Positions 24,654-35,053 are shown, numbered from the stretch's first letter. The stretch: DNA of 64,000 nt from Amycolatopsis aidingensis (GCF_018885265.1 NZ_CP076538.1:5678001-5742000); one strand, 5' to 3'. Notes: generated by a model from the letters alone, not told the origin. Program-made: numbers and translations.

Positions 24654-25958
24654 GTGCGGCTCATTCGCCTCGCCCCGCAGCCCGCCGCGGTCGCCGAGGA
24701 CATCCGGGCGGCACTGGCCTCGCTCGGCCACGGAGCGGGAGTGGCGGGCGGGCTGGCCCTGGCCGGGGTGCGGCCCCCTGGACACGACACCACCCTGGAC
24801 GCGCTGGTGCTCACCCCGCGGGGCGTGCTGATCGTCCTCGGTATCGACCTGCCGGACCCGGCCATGCGGCTGGATGCGCCGCTGCGCGGGCAGTGGAAGT
24901 CGGACGGCTGGCCGTTGGTACGCGGCGGGGACGCGGTGAACCCGGCGGCCGAGCCCCTTGCCGTCGCGGCCGGGATCACGGAGCGGATCCGGGCCGGGCA
25001 ACCGGATCTCACCGTCGGCACGATCCTGGCGGTCGGCCCCTTCGTGCAGTCCGTCGACCAGTCGGCCGCCGATCTGACCGGCGAGGTCCGCGTCGTGCAC
25101 CCGACGGCGACGAGCATGCTCGGCGCGGTGGTCTCGCTCGCCACCGCCCCGGCCCCGATGTCCACCGGGCAGGTACGCACCCTGCTGCGGGAGCTGGCAC
25201 CCGGTGCACCGGAACTGCGCGAGCACGAACTGCGCGCCGAGGGCTTCGCCGAGGCCCAGCCCCCTGTTCCTGCCGGGCCCAGCGGGCGGCCGGTGTCCGC
25301 CCCGGTGGTGCCGGCAGGCACGCCCGCTGGCCCGACCGCCGCACCAGCCGGCCCGCGCCCGGCGGTACCGCCGCGCAGGCCCACCGTGCGCTTGCTGCCC
25401 GTCGCGGCCATCGCGCTGCTGCTCGGCCTGCTGGTCACGGCCATCGTGGTGGCCTCGACCGGGGACGAGCCGGACGCCGGGCAGGCACCGCCGAGCACCC
25501 CGGCACCCGCGCCCCGGGTCGTGGACGGCATCGAGTTCCGGACCGTGACCACGAAGGGTGAACCTGACTGCGCCCCGCACGCCACCGGGGACCTGCAGGC
25601 CAGGCTGGCCGCGACCGGATGCGCCGGGCTGCGCCGGGGCAGCCTCACCGCGACCGTGGACGGCGGGCAGGCCGCGGTTTCGGTCGCCGTGCTGCGCTTC
25701 GCGGACCCGGCACGCGCGCGTGAACTGCGAAAACTGTCCGACACCCCGGGCAGCGGCGCCATCGTCGACCTCGGCACGACGACCGGCCGGTGGCCACGGC
25801 CCGCACCGGACTTCGCTGGGGCGTCCTACGCGAGCAAAGCCGAGGGCACGAGCCTGCGGCTGGTGCAGGTGGCCTGGGTCGGCCGACCGTCCACGCCGGA
25901 CGACCCCGCCCTGGTGCGCACCGCGGCCACGGCGCTCACCGTCCCGTTACCGGAGTAG
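24654..25958 (+). CDS. Single-pass membrane protein of unknown function with NERD-like N-terminus
   Basis: A 434-residue protein. The first ~150 residues have a beta-rich pattern (LDALVLTPRGVLIVLGIDL ... GQWKSDGWPL) weakly like nuclease-related NERD domains. A Pro/Ala-rich linker follows, then a single membrane helix at about residues 245-267 (LLPVAAIALLLGLLVTAIVV), and a ~150-residue extracytoplasmic domain with two Cys. GTG at 24654 has a GGGGAGG site, and a TAGCCT hexamer sits 35 bp upstream. It stands alone between divergent and co-directional neighbours. The NERD resemblance is weak and I would not assign nuclease activity. Confidence 0.55.
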   Translation: MRLIRLAPQPAAVAEDIRAALASLGHGAGVAGGLALAGVRPPGHDTTLDALVLTPRGVLIVLGIDLPDPAMRLDAPLRGQWKSDGWPLVRGGDAVNPAAEPLAVAAGITERIRAGQPDLTVGTILAVGPFVQSVDQSAADLTGEVRVVHPTATSMLGAVVSLATAPAPMSTGQVRTLLRELAPGAPELREHELRAEGFAEAQPPVPAGPSGRPVSAPVVPAGTPAGPTAAPAGPRPAVPPRRPTVRLLPVAAIALLLGLLVTAIVVASTGDEPDAGQAPPSTPAPAPRVVDGIEFRTVTTKGEPDCAPHATGDLQARLAATGCAGLRRGSLTATVDGGQAAVSVAVLRFADPARARELRKLSDTPGSGAIVDLGTTTGRWPRPAPDFAGASYASKAEGTSLRLVQVAWVGRPSTPDDPALVRTAATALTVPLPE

Positions 25959-26145
25959 ACGGTACCGGGACCCGGCGTGACCGGGCCGCCAGCCAGACCG
26001 TCCACTTAGGACAGATGTGCCCGGCAACTGATTCCGGTGTCGAGGCGGTATCCTCACCAGGACCGGAAAGTTGGCGATGCCAGGGCAATGCGGCCGTCGC
26101 CGCGCCGGTCACGCGGAGAATCCGATCGAGCGCGGGGAGGTCTTC

Positions 26146-27033
26146 ATGGCCCAGAACACGGCGGTCCACGTGCTGGACGATCTCACCGGCGAACCAGCCG
26201 CCGAGTCGGTGCGGTTCGCCCTGGACGGGGTCGACTATGAAATTGACCTGGCCGCGGACAATGCCGCCGACCTTCGTGAAGTGCTCGAGCGTTATGTCAC
26301 GCACGGGCGCCGCATCGGCGGGAGAAAGAGCACCCGGCGGGTGAACCGGAAGTCCGGCGCCACGAAGGAGGCCACACCGAAAGCACCGGCCAAGAAGACC
26401 GCGGCCAAGAAGGAAACCGCGAAGAAAACGGCTACCACGAAAACGAAGACAGCCACGAAGAAAGCGGCCGCAACGAAGTCCGGAACCGGATCGAAGACCG
26501 CCGCGAAGGCGGCACCGGCCAAGGCGACCACCCGGCGCGCGAGCACCAAGGCCGCGGCCTCGAAGTCCACCAAGGCCGAGCCCAAACAGGCCGCGAAGAA
26601 GACCGGTACCGGTTCGAAGTCCACCTCGAAAGCGGCCGCCAAGACGAAGTCGACCCCGAAGACGACCAGCAAGGTCCCTCCGGTCCTGTTCTCCGCCCCG
26701 ACTGACGTGCACGGACGGCCAACGCGTGCGCGTGAACAGCCAACGCGTGCGCGTGGGCGGCAAACACACCATCCGCGCGTGTTTGCCGTCTGCGCACGCG
26801 CGTTTGCCCTCCACATACGCGCTTTGGCCGTCCGGCGACGGCCTTTACAGGGCTTTCAGTTCCTCGACGATCTCGCTGATCGAGGATTTCGCGTCCCCGA
26901 AGAGCATGCTCGTCTTGGGGTCGAAGAAAAGGTCGTTGTCGATACCGGCGAAACCGGATCCCATGGACCGTTTCAGCACGATGACCGAGCGGCTGGTGTT
27001 CACCTTGAGGATCGGCATCCCGTAGATGGGTGA
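26146..27033 (+). CDS. Lsr2-type dimerisation domain fused to a Lys/Ala-rich histone H1-like tail
   Basis: A 295-residue protein. Residues 1-62 match the Lsr2 N-terminal dimerisation domain (HVLDDLTGEPAAESVRFALDG ... YEIDL). The usual Lsr2 C-terminal AT-hook-like RGR domain is missing; instead residues 63-180 are a Lys/Ala/Thr tail with repeated AAKK and KTAT units, like HupS or histone H1. Residues ~188-231 are Arg-rich and encoded by a palindromic repeat element, and the last ~63 residues are read antisense through the 3' end of pntB. The true product may be shorter if translation or mRNA ends earlier. ATG at 26146 has GGGGAGG. It probably bridges or compacts DNA. Confidence 0.75.
   Translation: MAQNTAVHVLDDLTGEPAAESVRFALDGVDYEIDLAADNAADLREVLERYVTHGRRIGGRKSTRRVNRKSGATKEATPKAPAKKTAAKKETAKKTATTKTKTATKKAAATKSGTGSKTAAKAAPAKATTRRASTKAAASKSTKAEPKQAAKKTGTGSKSTSKAAAKTKSTPKTTSKVPPVLFSAPTDVHGRPTRAREQPTRARGRQTHHPRVFAVCARAFALHIRALAVRRRPLQGFQFLDDLADRGFRVPEEHARLGVEEKVVVDTGETGSHGPFQHDDRAAGVHLEDRHPVDG
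26717..26833. repeat. Large imperfect palindrome of GGCMAACRCG units between convergent genes
   Basis: Three units on the plus strand (26717-26734, 26738-26755, 26759-26768) face three inverted units (26774-26787, 26792-26809, 26815-26833). The core is GGC[AC]AAC[AG]CG, often followed by TGCGCGTG. The same units recur at 46.87-47.02 kb. The element can fold into a long stem and lies just past the ends of the Lsr2-like and pntB genes, so it may act as a bidirectional terminator. Confidence 0.8.
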
Positions 27034-28245
27034 GGCGGGGTCGGTCTCGGCCGCGGGATTGGTCACATCGTTGGCGCCGATCACCAGGGTGACGTCGGTG
27101 TGGCCGAACTCCGAGTTGCTCTCGTCCATCTCCTTGAGCTGCTCGTAGGGCACATCGGCCTCGGCGAGCAACACGTTCATATGCCCCGGCATCCGGCCGG
27201 CGACCGGGTGGATCGCGTAGGAGACCGCGATGCCTTTGCCCTCCAGGATCTCGGCCATCTCGCGCACCGCGTGCTGCGCCTGGGCGACGGCCATCCCGTA
27301 CCCTGGCACCACCGCCACCTTCCCTGCGTAGGCGAGCTGGATCGCGGTGTCCGCCGCGCTCGTGCTGCGCACCGACCGATCGGCGTCGGACCGGCTGCTC
27401 GCGGCGGCCGCGCCTCCGCCGAAACCGCCGCCGACGATCGCCGGGATCGACCGGTTCATCGCCTTGGCCATCAGGTTGGTCAGGATCGAGCCGGAGGCGC
27501 CGACGATCATGCCGGCCACGATGAGCGCGGTGTTGTCCAGCGCCAGACCCATGGCGGCGGCCGAAAGCCCGGTGAGCGCGTTGAGCAGCGAGATCACCAC
27601 GGGCATATCGGCGCCGCCGATCGGCAGCACCACCATGATCCCGAAGGCGGCCGCGGCCACCAGCACCCCGATGATCAGCCACTCGGACTGGCCACCCGCG
27701 GCGATCACCACGGAGCACACCACGGCGGCGACCAGCAACAGCACGTTCAGCGGCTGCTGCAACCGCCCCACGGTGATCGGCTTGGTCGGCAGGATCTCCT
27801 GTAGCTTGCCGAAGGCGACGTTGGAGCCCCAGAAGGACACCGAACCGACGATGGCCGCGAACAGCGAGGCGATCGCCACGTGGGCGGCCTCGTGTGCGTA
27901 GCCGTCCGTGGTGCGGAACTCCACCCAGGCGATGATCGCCACCGTGCCGCCGCCCACGCCGTTGAACAGCGCCACCATCTGCGGCATCGCGGTCATCTTC
28001 ACCTTGCGCGCCGAGGGCACACCGATCACGGTGCCGAGTAACACGCCGAGCGCGATCAGCAGCCAGTTGCTCATCCCCGGCATCAGCAGGGTGGCCACGA
28101 TCGCGATACCCATCCCGACCGCGGCGATCCAGTTGCCGCGTACCGCGGTCCGCGGGCCGGTCATCCCCATCAGGCCGTAGATGAACAACGCGAAGGCGAT
28201 GATGTACAGGGCCCCGATGAAACTCTCGCTCTGCAGCCAGCTCAT
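26845..28245 (-). CDS. pntB: NAD(P) transhydrogenase beta subunit
   Basis: A 466-residue integral membrane subunit with about nine TM helices in the first ~270 residues, then the NADP(H)-binding dIII domain (VVPGYGMAVAQAQHA, the MPGHMNVLLAEADVPY segment and GANDVTNPAA). It couples proton entry to hydride transfer between NADH and NADP+. The ATG at 28245 overlaps the stop of pntAb (ATGA). It ends 8 bp from a large palindrome, and its last ~190 bp are overlapped by the opposing Lsr2-like frame. Confidence 0.95.
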   Translation of the reverse strand: MSWLQSESFIGALYIIAFALFIYGLMGMTGPRTAVRGNWIAAVGMGIAIVATLLMPGMSNWLLIALGVLLGTVIGVPSARKVKMTAMPQMVALFNGVGGGTVAIIAWVEFRTTDGYAHEAAHVAIASLFAAIVGSVSFWGSNVAFGKLQEILPTKPITVGRLQQPLNVLLLVAAVVCSVVIAAGGQSEWLIIGVLVAAAAFGIMVVLPIGGADMPVVISLLNALTGLSAAAMGLALDNTALIVAGMIVGASGSILTNLMAKAMNRSIPAIVGGGFGGGAAAASSRSDADRSVRSTSAADTAIQLAYAGKVAVVPGYGMAVAQAQHAVREMAEILEGKGIAVSYAIHPVAGRMPGHMNVLLAEADVPYEQLKEMDESNSEFGHTDVTLVIGANDVTNPAAETDPASPIYGMPILKVNTSRSVIVLKRSMGSGFAGIDNDLFFDPKTSMLFGDAKSSISEIVEELKAL

Positions 28246-28562
28246 CGGCGCTCCCCGTTGCTCGTACCCTGCTGGGCCTTGGCCCCCGGCTTCTCCTTGA
28301 ACATGCCGAGCATCCGGTCGGTGACCAGGAACCCACCGACCACGTTGATCGTCCCGAACGTGATCGCGATCACCAGGAGCACCTTGTTCAGCACCCCCTC
28401 TGCGCCCTGCCCGAGCACGATCAGCGCGCCGAGCAGGACGATGCCGTGGATGGCGTTGGTCCCGGACATCAGTGGTGTGTGCAGGGTGTTCGGCACCTTG
28501 GAGATCACCACGAAACCGACGAATCCGGCGAGCACCAGGATCGCCAGGCTCTGTACCAGCAT
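28242..28562 (-). CDS. pntAb: NAD(P) transhydrogenase alpha subunit, membrane part
   Basis: A 106-residue membrane protein with three helices (QSLAILVLAGFVGFVVISK, IHGIVLLGALIVLG, VLLVIAITFGTINVVGGFLV). This is the PntA2 portion of split transhydrogenases as in Rhodospirillum rubrum. Its ATG overlaps the pntAa stop (TGATG) and its stop overlaps pntB, so all three are translationally coupled. The C-terminal tail (FKEKPGAKAQQG) is cytosolic. Confidence 0.93.
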   Translation of the reverse strand: MLVQSLAILVLAGFVGFVVISKVPNTLHTPLMSGTNAIHGIVLLGALIVLGQGAEGVLNKVLLVIAITFGTINVVGGFLVTDRMLGMFKEKPGAKAQQGTSNGERR

Positions 28563-29665
28563 CAATCCGCCTTTTCCTCGCCACCGGCGACGCACGCGCC
28601 CGCGACGATCTCGTCGGAGAAGTCGAGCGACAACCTGCCCTCGGAGTCCACGAAGAGTTCGAGTAGTTCGGTGAGGTTCCTGGCGTACAGCTCGCTGGCG
28701 TGCGCGGGCATCTCCGCGGGCAGGTTCAGCGGGGAGCAGATCGTCACGTGCTCGGCCACGGTCTCCTCGCCGGGCTTGGTCAGCTCGCAGTTGCCGCCGG
28801 CCTCCCCCGCCATGTCCACGATCACGCTGCCCGGCCGCATCCCGCGCACCGCATCCGCGGTGACCAGCGTGGGCGCCTTCCGGCCGGGGACCAGCGCGGT
28901 GGTGATCACGACGTCGAACCCGGTGATCGCCTCGGTGAGCCTGCGCTGCTGCTCCGCGCGTTCCTCCTCGGACAGCTCCCGCGCGTACCCGCCCTCGCCG
29001 ACGGCTTCGATGCCGAGGTCCAGCCACTGCGCTCCCACCGAGCGCACCTGCTCGGCGACCTCGGGGCGGACGTCGTAGCCGGTGGGCTGGGCACCGAGTC
29101 GCTTCGCCGTGGCCAGCGCCTGCAGGCCCGCCACGCCCGCGCCCAGCACCAGGACCTTGGCAGGCGGTACCGTGCCCGCCGCCGTGGTGAGCATCGGGAA
29201 GAACCGTGGGAGCCGCTGCGCGGCGAGCAGCACCGTTCGGTAGCCGGCCACACTGCTCTGCGAGGACAGCGCGTCCATGGCCTGCGCACGGGAGATCCGC
29301 GGGATGGACTCCACGGCGAAGGCACGCACCCCCGCCTCGGCCAGCTCCCGCACCCCTTCCACATTGGACAACGGGGCAAGGAAGCCGATCAGGATCTTGC
29401 CCGCGCCGAGCTTGCCGACCTCGGCCGAGGTCGGTGGCGCGACCTTGAGCACCGCATCGGCGGCCCATGCCTCCCCGATCCGTGCCCCTGCCTGCTCGTA
29501 CAGCTCGTCCGGCAACGCGGCCGCCGCACCGGCCCCCGGCTCGATCACGATCGAAAGGCCGCGTTTGACCAGCCGCTCGACCAGCTTCGGGACCAGTGCG
29601 ACCCGGGTCTCACCCGGTTTCGACTCTTTCACCACGCCGACGGTGAGCGGCTGGGTTTCCACCAC
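28562..29665 (-). CDS. pntAa: NAD(P) transhydrogenase alpha subunit, NAD-binding part
   Basis: A 367-residue soluble dI subunit related to alanine dehydrogenase. It has VKESKPGETRVALVP at the N-terminus, QSSVAGYRTVLLAA, and the Rossmann motif VLVLGAGVAGLQA. The mobile-loop region precedes VDMAGEAGGN. GTG at 29665 is chosen because GGAGGT lies 6 nt upstream and the family starts just before VGVVKE. It heads the pntAa-pntAb-pntB operon that balances NADPH for biosynthesis; the nearby desaturase and fatty-acid genes consume NADPH. Confidence 0.94.
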   Translation of the reverse strand: MVETQPLTVGVVKESKPGETRVALVPKLVERLVKRGLSIVIEPGAGAAAALPDELYEQAGARIGEAWAADAVLKVAPPTSAEVGKLGAGKILIGFLAPLSNVEGVRELAEAGVRAFAVESIPRISRAQAMDALSSQSSVAGYRTVLLAAQRLPRFFPMLTTAAGTVPPAKVLVLGAGVAGLQALATAKRLGAQPTGYDVRPEVAEQVRSVGAQWLDLGIEAVGEGGYARELSEEERAEQQRRLTEAITGFDVVITTALVPGRKAPTLVTADAVRGMRPGSVIVDMAGEAGGNCELTKPGEETVAEHVTICSPLNLPAEMPAHASELYARNLTELLELFVDSEGRLSLDFSDEIVAGACVAGGEEKAD

Positions 29666-29738
29666 TGCGAGACCTCCACGGGAGAGCACTCTCGATCACA
29701 GTAGGTCTACCATGCGCGATGCCCCGAGCGGCACCACC

Positions 29739-30371
29739 TTACGGCGAGCTGCGCCAATTCGGCACGCCGAGAACGATCAAGCGAAGACGTTTCTGTGCCG
29801 TCCGGACGATCTGCTCGTCGGTTTCCTCGTCCCTGGGTACGGCCTCGATCAGCTCCTCGACGCTGGCCTGCATCGCGGTGATGATCAGATCGGCGATCAG
29901 GTGCAGGTCCTCGGTGCTCCATTCGCGCAGGTACTCGAACCGGGCCAGGTCCACCGCGAGCTCGCTGGCGAACAGCCGCAGCTCGGTGCCCACGGCGCGG
30001 CGCACCACCTCCGGGCCGCCGTAACGCTCCCTGATCAGGAACCGGAAGTGCGACTCGTGCGCCCGCACGTGCTCGTGCAGGGTGCGCACCGAGGCACGGA
30101 TGATGTCCTGGTAGGTCTGCGGATCGCGGCGGGCCGACCGGATCATCCTGCGCAGGGTACGGATCGACTCCTCGACCAGCGCCACCCCGAGCTCGTCGAG
30201 GGAGGCGAAGTGCCGGTAGAACGCGGTCGGCACCACCCCGGCCCGCTTGGTCACCTCGCGCAGGCTCACCGTGGCGAACCCACGGTCGGCGACCAGCTCG
30301 AACGCCGCCTTCAGCAGCGCCTGGCGGGTGCGCTGCTTGCGCTCCTGCCTGCTCGCGGGCTCGGTGGACAT
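29739..30371 (-). CDS. TetR-family repressor next to desaturase genes
   Basis: A 210-residue TetR-type regulator. The HTH spans about residues 15-60 (FATVSLREVTKRAGVVPTAFYRHF), the rest being an all-helical ligand/dimer domain. It diverges from the ferredoxin reductase/desaturase operon, the arrangement of DesT-like or FabR-like regulators that sense acyl-CoA saturation, so it probably controls that operon. ATG at 30371 sits 7 nt after TAGGGT on the minus strand with no Shine-Dalgarno, implying a leaderless mRNA; a longer frame from 30419 is less likely. Confidence 0.85.
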   Translation of the reverse strand: MSTEPASRQERKQRTRQALLKAAFELVADRGFATVSLREVTKRAGVVPTAFYRHFASLDELGVALVEESIRTLRRMIRSARRDPQTYQDIIRASVRTLHEHVRAHESHFRFLIRERYGGPEVVRRAVGTELRLFASELAVDLARFEYLREWSTEDLHLIADLIITAMQASVEELIEAVPRDEETDEQIVRTAQKRLRLIVLGVPNWRSSP

Positions 30372-30452
30372 ACCGGAGACCCTACGGTCCCCGGTCGTTG
30401 TATTCCGCGTCACAGGCACACCCCCTGGAGTTGACAGCCGTTCACGCCCTGC

Positions 30453-30474
30453 ACTGAACTAGTGAGTGTACAGA
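30453..30474. promoter_or_regulatory. Candidate operator between tetR and the desaturase operon
   Basis: An imperfect dyad AGTGA-N12-TCACT lies in the 126-bp divergent region, about 25-45 bp before the reductase start. The ends resemble TTCACT half-sites of fatty-acid-responsive TetR repressors; assignment is inference. Confidence 0.4.
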
Positions 30475-30497
30475 CGTTCACTGAATCGGAGTGGCAG

Positions 30498-31607
30498 ATG
30501 GCGGTGCAGGTTCCCCGGCGCCTCCGGCGCGGCGCGCGCGGCAGGGCACGCTCACTCGCCTCGCTCGCCGAGGCGTTGCTGACCCCGCACGGCATGGATC
30601 GCTACCTCGAGCTACTCGACCCGATGCTGGTGCGCCGGGAGATCCGCGGGGTGGTGACCGCGGTGCGACGGCAGACGGCGGACACGGTGACCCTCACCGT
30701 CCGGCCGAGCCGGGCGTGGCGCGGCTTCAGCGCGGGGCAGTACGTCCGGGTGTCGGTGGACATCGACGGGGTGCGGCGCACCAGGTGCTACTCGCCGACC
30801 TGCTCCGAGCACGGCGGGCAACTCGAGCTCACCGTGAAGGCGCAGGAGAACGGGCTGGTCTCCGGCCATCTGCACCGGCACGCCGCGCCGGGAATGGTGC
30901 TCGGGCTCTCCCAGCCCGCAGGCGAGTTCACCCTGCCCGCGCCGCGGCCGCGGCGGGTGCTGCTGATCAGCGGTGGCAGCGGGATCACCCCGGTGCTGTC
31001 CATGCTGCGCACGCTGGTGGACGAGGGACACCGGGGCGAGGTGGTGTTCCTGCACTACGCGAACACCGCGGCGGATGTGCTCTACGGCGCCGAGCTGACC
31101 GAGCTCGCCCAGCGGCATCCCGGGCTGCGGGTGGTGCTGGCCTACACCCACGAGCGGGGCGGCGACCTGCATGGCTTCTTCGAGCCGGCACAGCTGCGCG
31201 AGGTGGCGCCCTGGTATCGCGAGGCACAGACCTACCTGTGCGGCCCGCTGCCGCTGCTGGACTCGGTACGCGCCACCTTCGGGTCCGAGGGTTTGAGTGA
31301 ACAACTGCACACTGAGGAGTTCACGCCACCACCTGTCCCCGCGGACGGCGCGGCACACGGGCAGGTGCGGTTCACGCACAGCGGCAGGGAGATCGCCAAC
31401 TCCGGTAAGCCGCTGCTGGAGCAGGCCGAGGACGCCGGGCTGCGACCGGAGCACGGCTGCCGGATGGGGATCTGCTTCTCCTGCACCAAGGTGAAGACCT
31501 CCGGCTGTGTGCGCAACGCGCGTACCGGCGAGCTCTCACCCGAGGACAACGTCGAAATCCAGTTGTGCATCTCGGTCCCGGTCGGGGACGTCGAGATCAA
31601 CGCGTAA
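30498..31607 (+). CDS. Ferredoxin reductase-type oxidoreductase with fused 2Fe-2S domain
   Basis: A 369-residue three-domain protein: FAD-binding barrel (RTRCYSPTCSEHGG), NAD(P)-binding domain (LLISGGSGITPVLSML) and a C-terminal plant-type [2Fe-2S] ferredoxin with CRMGICFSC plus a distal Cys in IQLCIS. It resembles the mycobacterial Rv3230c partner of DesA3 and should pass electrons from NADPH to the desaturase encoded 10 bp downstream. ATG at 30498 has GGAG 7 nt before it; the longer frame from 30462 would overlap the operator region. Confidence 0.9.
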   Translation: MAVQVPRRLRRGARGRARSLASLAEALLTPHGMDRYLELLDPMLVRREIRGVVTAVRRQTADTVTLTVRPSRAWRGFSAGQYVRVSVDIDGVRRTRCYSPTCSEHGGQLELTVKAQENGLVSGHLHRHAAPGMVLGLSQPAGEFTLPAPRPRRVLLISGGSGITPVLSMLRTLVDEGHRGEVVFLHYANTAADVLYGAELTELAQRHPGLRVVLAYTHERGGDLHGFFEPAQLREVAPWYREAQTYLCGPLPLLDSVRATFGSEGLSEQLHTEEFTPPPVPADGAAHGQVRFTHSGREIANSGKPLLEQAEDAGLRPEHGCRMGICFSCTKVKTSGCVRNARTGELSPEDNVEIQLCISVPVGDVEINA

Positions 31608-31617
31608 GGGGTGACCA

Positions 31618-32745
31618 ATGACCGGACTGCAGGATCGACTCACGCCCGAGCAGGTGGAGGCCTTCGGCCGGGAGATGGACGAGCTGCGCCAGCGGATCGT
31701 CGCCGATCTCGGCAAGGAGGATGTCGACTACATCCAGAACCTGATCCGGACGCAACGCGCCCTCGAGGTCGTCGGCCGCGGGCTGCTGTTCGCCGGGTTC
31801 TTCCCGCCTGCCTGGATCGCGGGGGTCGGCGCGCTGTCGCTGTCCAAGATCCTGGACAACATGGAGATCGGGCACAACGTGATGCACGGTCAGTACGACT
31901 GGACCCGCATCCCGGAACTGAGCTCGCAGCGCTTCGAGTGGGACACGCTGGCCCCTGCGGAGAACTGGCGGCACTCGCACAACTACGTGCACCACACCTA
32001 CACCAACGTGCTGGACAAGGACCGGGACATCGGTTACGGCATCCTGCGCATGGATGAGGGCCAGAAATGGCACCCGTACTACCTCGGCAACCCGGTGTAC
32101 GCGACCTTGCTGGCGATCTTCTTCCAGTGGGGTGTGATGCTGCACGACCTCGAGGTGGAGAAGGTACTCAAGGGTGAGCGCAAGGTGTCGGAGCTGAAGG
32201 AGGTGCGGGCCAGGATCCTGCGCAAGGCCGGCAGGCAGCTCGGCAAGGACTACCTGCTGTTCCCGGCGCTGACCGGGCCGCTGGCGCCGCTGACCTTCCT
32301 CGGCAACGCGACCGCGAACCTGACCAGGAACCTGTGGGCGTTCGCGATCATCTTCTGCGGGCACTTCCCAGCCGATGTGGAGAGCTTCACCGAGGAGGAG
32401 ACCGAGAACGAGACCCGTGGCCAGTGGTACCTGCGGCAGATCCTCGGCTCGGCGAACATCGAAGGCGGCAAGCTGTTCCACATCCTGTCCGGCAACCTCT
32501 CGCACCAGATCGAGCACCACCTGTTCCCGGACATCCCGGCCCGCCGCTACCCGGAGATCGCGGGCGAGGTCCGGGCCATCTGCGCGAAGTACGGCCTGCC
32601 GTACCACGCCGGCCCACTGCGCAAGCAGCTCGCCTCGGTGGCGAAGAAGATCGTCAAGCTCGCACTCCCTGGTGGCCGCTCCGAGCCGAGCCCGGAGCCG
32701 GAGCCCGCTACCGTGAAGCGGGAACGGGAACTCACGGCTGCGTAG
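31618..32745 (+). CDS. desA3: Membrane fatty-acid desaturase, DesA3-like
   Basis: A 375-residue acyl desaturase with the three His boxes of the di-iron membrane family: GHNVMH (residues 85-90), HSHNYVHH (119-126) and HQIEHH (296-301). Hydrophobic segments lie near 52-76, 155-175 and 215-250. It introduces a double bond into fatty acyl-CoA, probably at delta-9 as in mycobacterial DesA3. It is co-transcribed with its reductase. The C-terminal 40 residues are charged and Pro-rich. It would adjust membrane fluidity. Confidence 0.92.
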   Translation: MTGLQDRLTPEQVEAFGREMDELRQRIVADLGKEDVDYIQNLIRTQRALEVVGRGLLFAGFFPPAWIAGVGALSLSKILDNMEIGHNVMHGQYDWTRIPELSSQRFEWDTLAPAENWRHSHNYVHHTYTNVLDKDRDIGYGILRMDEGQKWHPYYLGNPVYATLLAIFFQWGVMLHDLEVEKVLKGERKVSELKEVRARILRKAGRQLGKDYLLFPALTGPLAPLTFLGNATANLTRNLWAFAIIFCGHFPADVESFTEEETENETRGQWYLRQILGSANIEGGKLFHILSGNLSHQIEHHLFPDIPARRYPEIAGEVRAICAKYGLPYHAGPLRKQLASVAKKIVKLALPGGRSEPSPEPEPATVKRERELTAA

Positions 32746-32754
32746 GGACGGATC

Positions 32755-32973
32755 ATGGTAGGTCGGTTCGAGACCGGTAAGGACACGGTGCAGGAGCTCA
32801 CCGAGTCGGCGGCGACGCATATCGGCAATATCGCGACCATCATCACCGGCGCGGTCCGGGATGTGGCACGGGAGACCGGTGACTGGCTCACCGACCTGAT
32901 CGAGATGCGCGAGGCCGCGCGGCGTGCCGACGCGGACCACGACCAGCCCCGCCACGACGAGGATCGCAGTTGA
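32755..32973 (+). CDS. Small hypothetical protein in the desaturase operon, 72 aa
   Basis: A 72-residue protein starting 9 bp after desA3, so probably in its operon. It has an amphipathic helical middle (QELTESAATHIGNIATIITGAVRDVARETGDWLTDLI) and a polar, His/Asp-rich C-terminus. No full membrane helix is evident. A weak GGGACGG site precedes ATG 32755. I do not recognise it; a regulatory or assembly role beside the desaturase is possible. Confidence 0.6.
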   Translation: MVGRFETGKDTVQELTESAATHIGNIATIITGAVRDVARETGDWLTDLIEMREAARRADADHDQPRHDEDRS

Positions 32974-32982
32974 CCGAGTGAT

Positions 32983-35037
<2,055 letters not shown>

Positions 35038-35053
35038 CCCAGGCCAGGAGCTG

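Noticed and set aside
26300..26690. Misassembly or simple-sequence artefact in the Lys-rich tail
   Set aside because: The repeats are degenerate at codon level and in frame, as expected for a real H1-like tail.
26717..26833. CRISPR array
   Set aside because: Units are short, inverted in the second half, have no regular spacers, and no cas genes are present.
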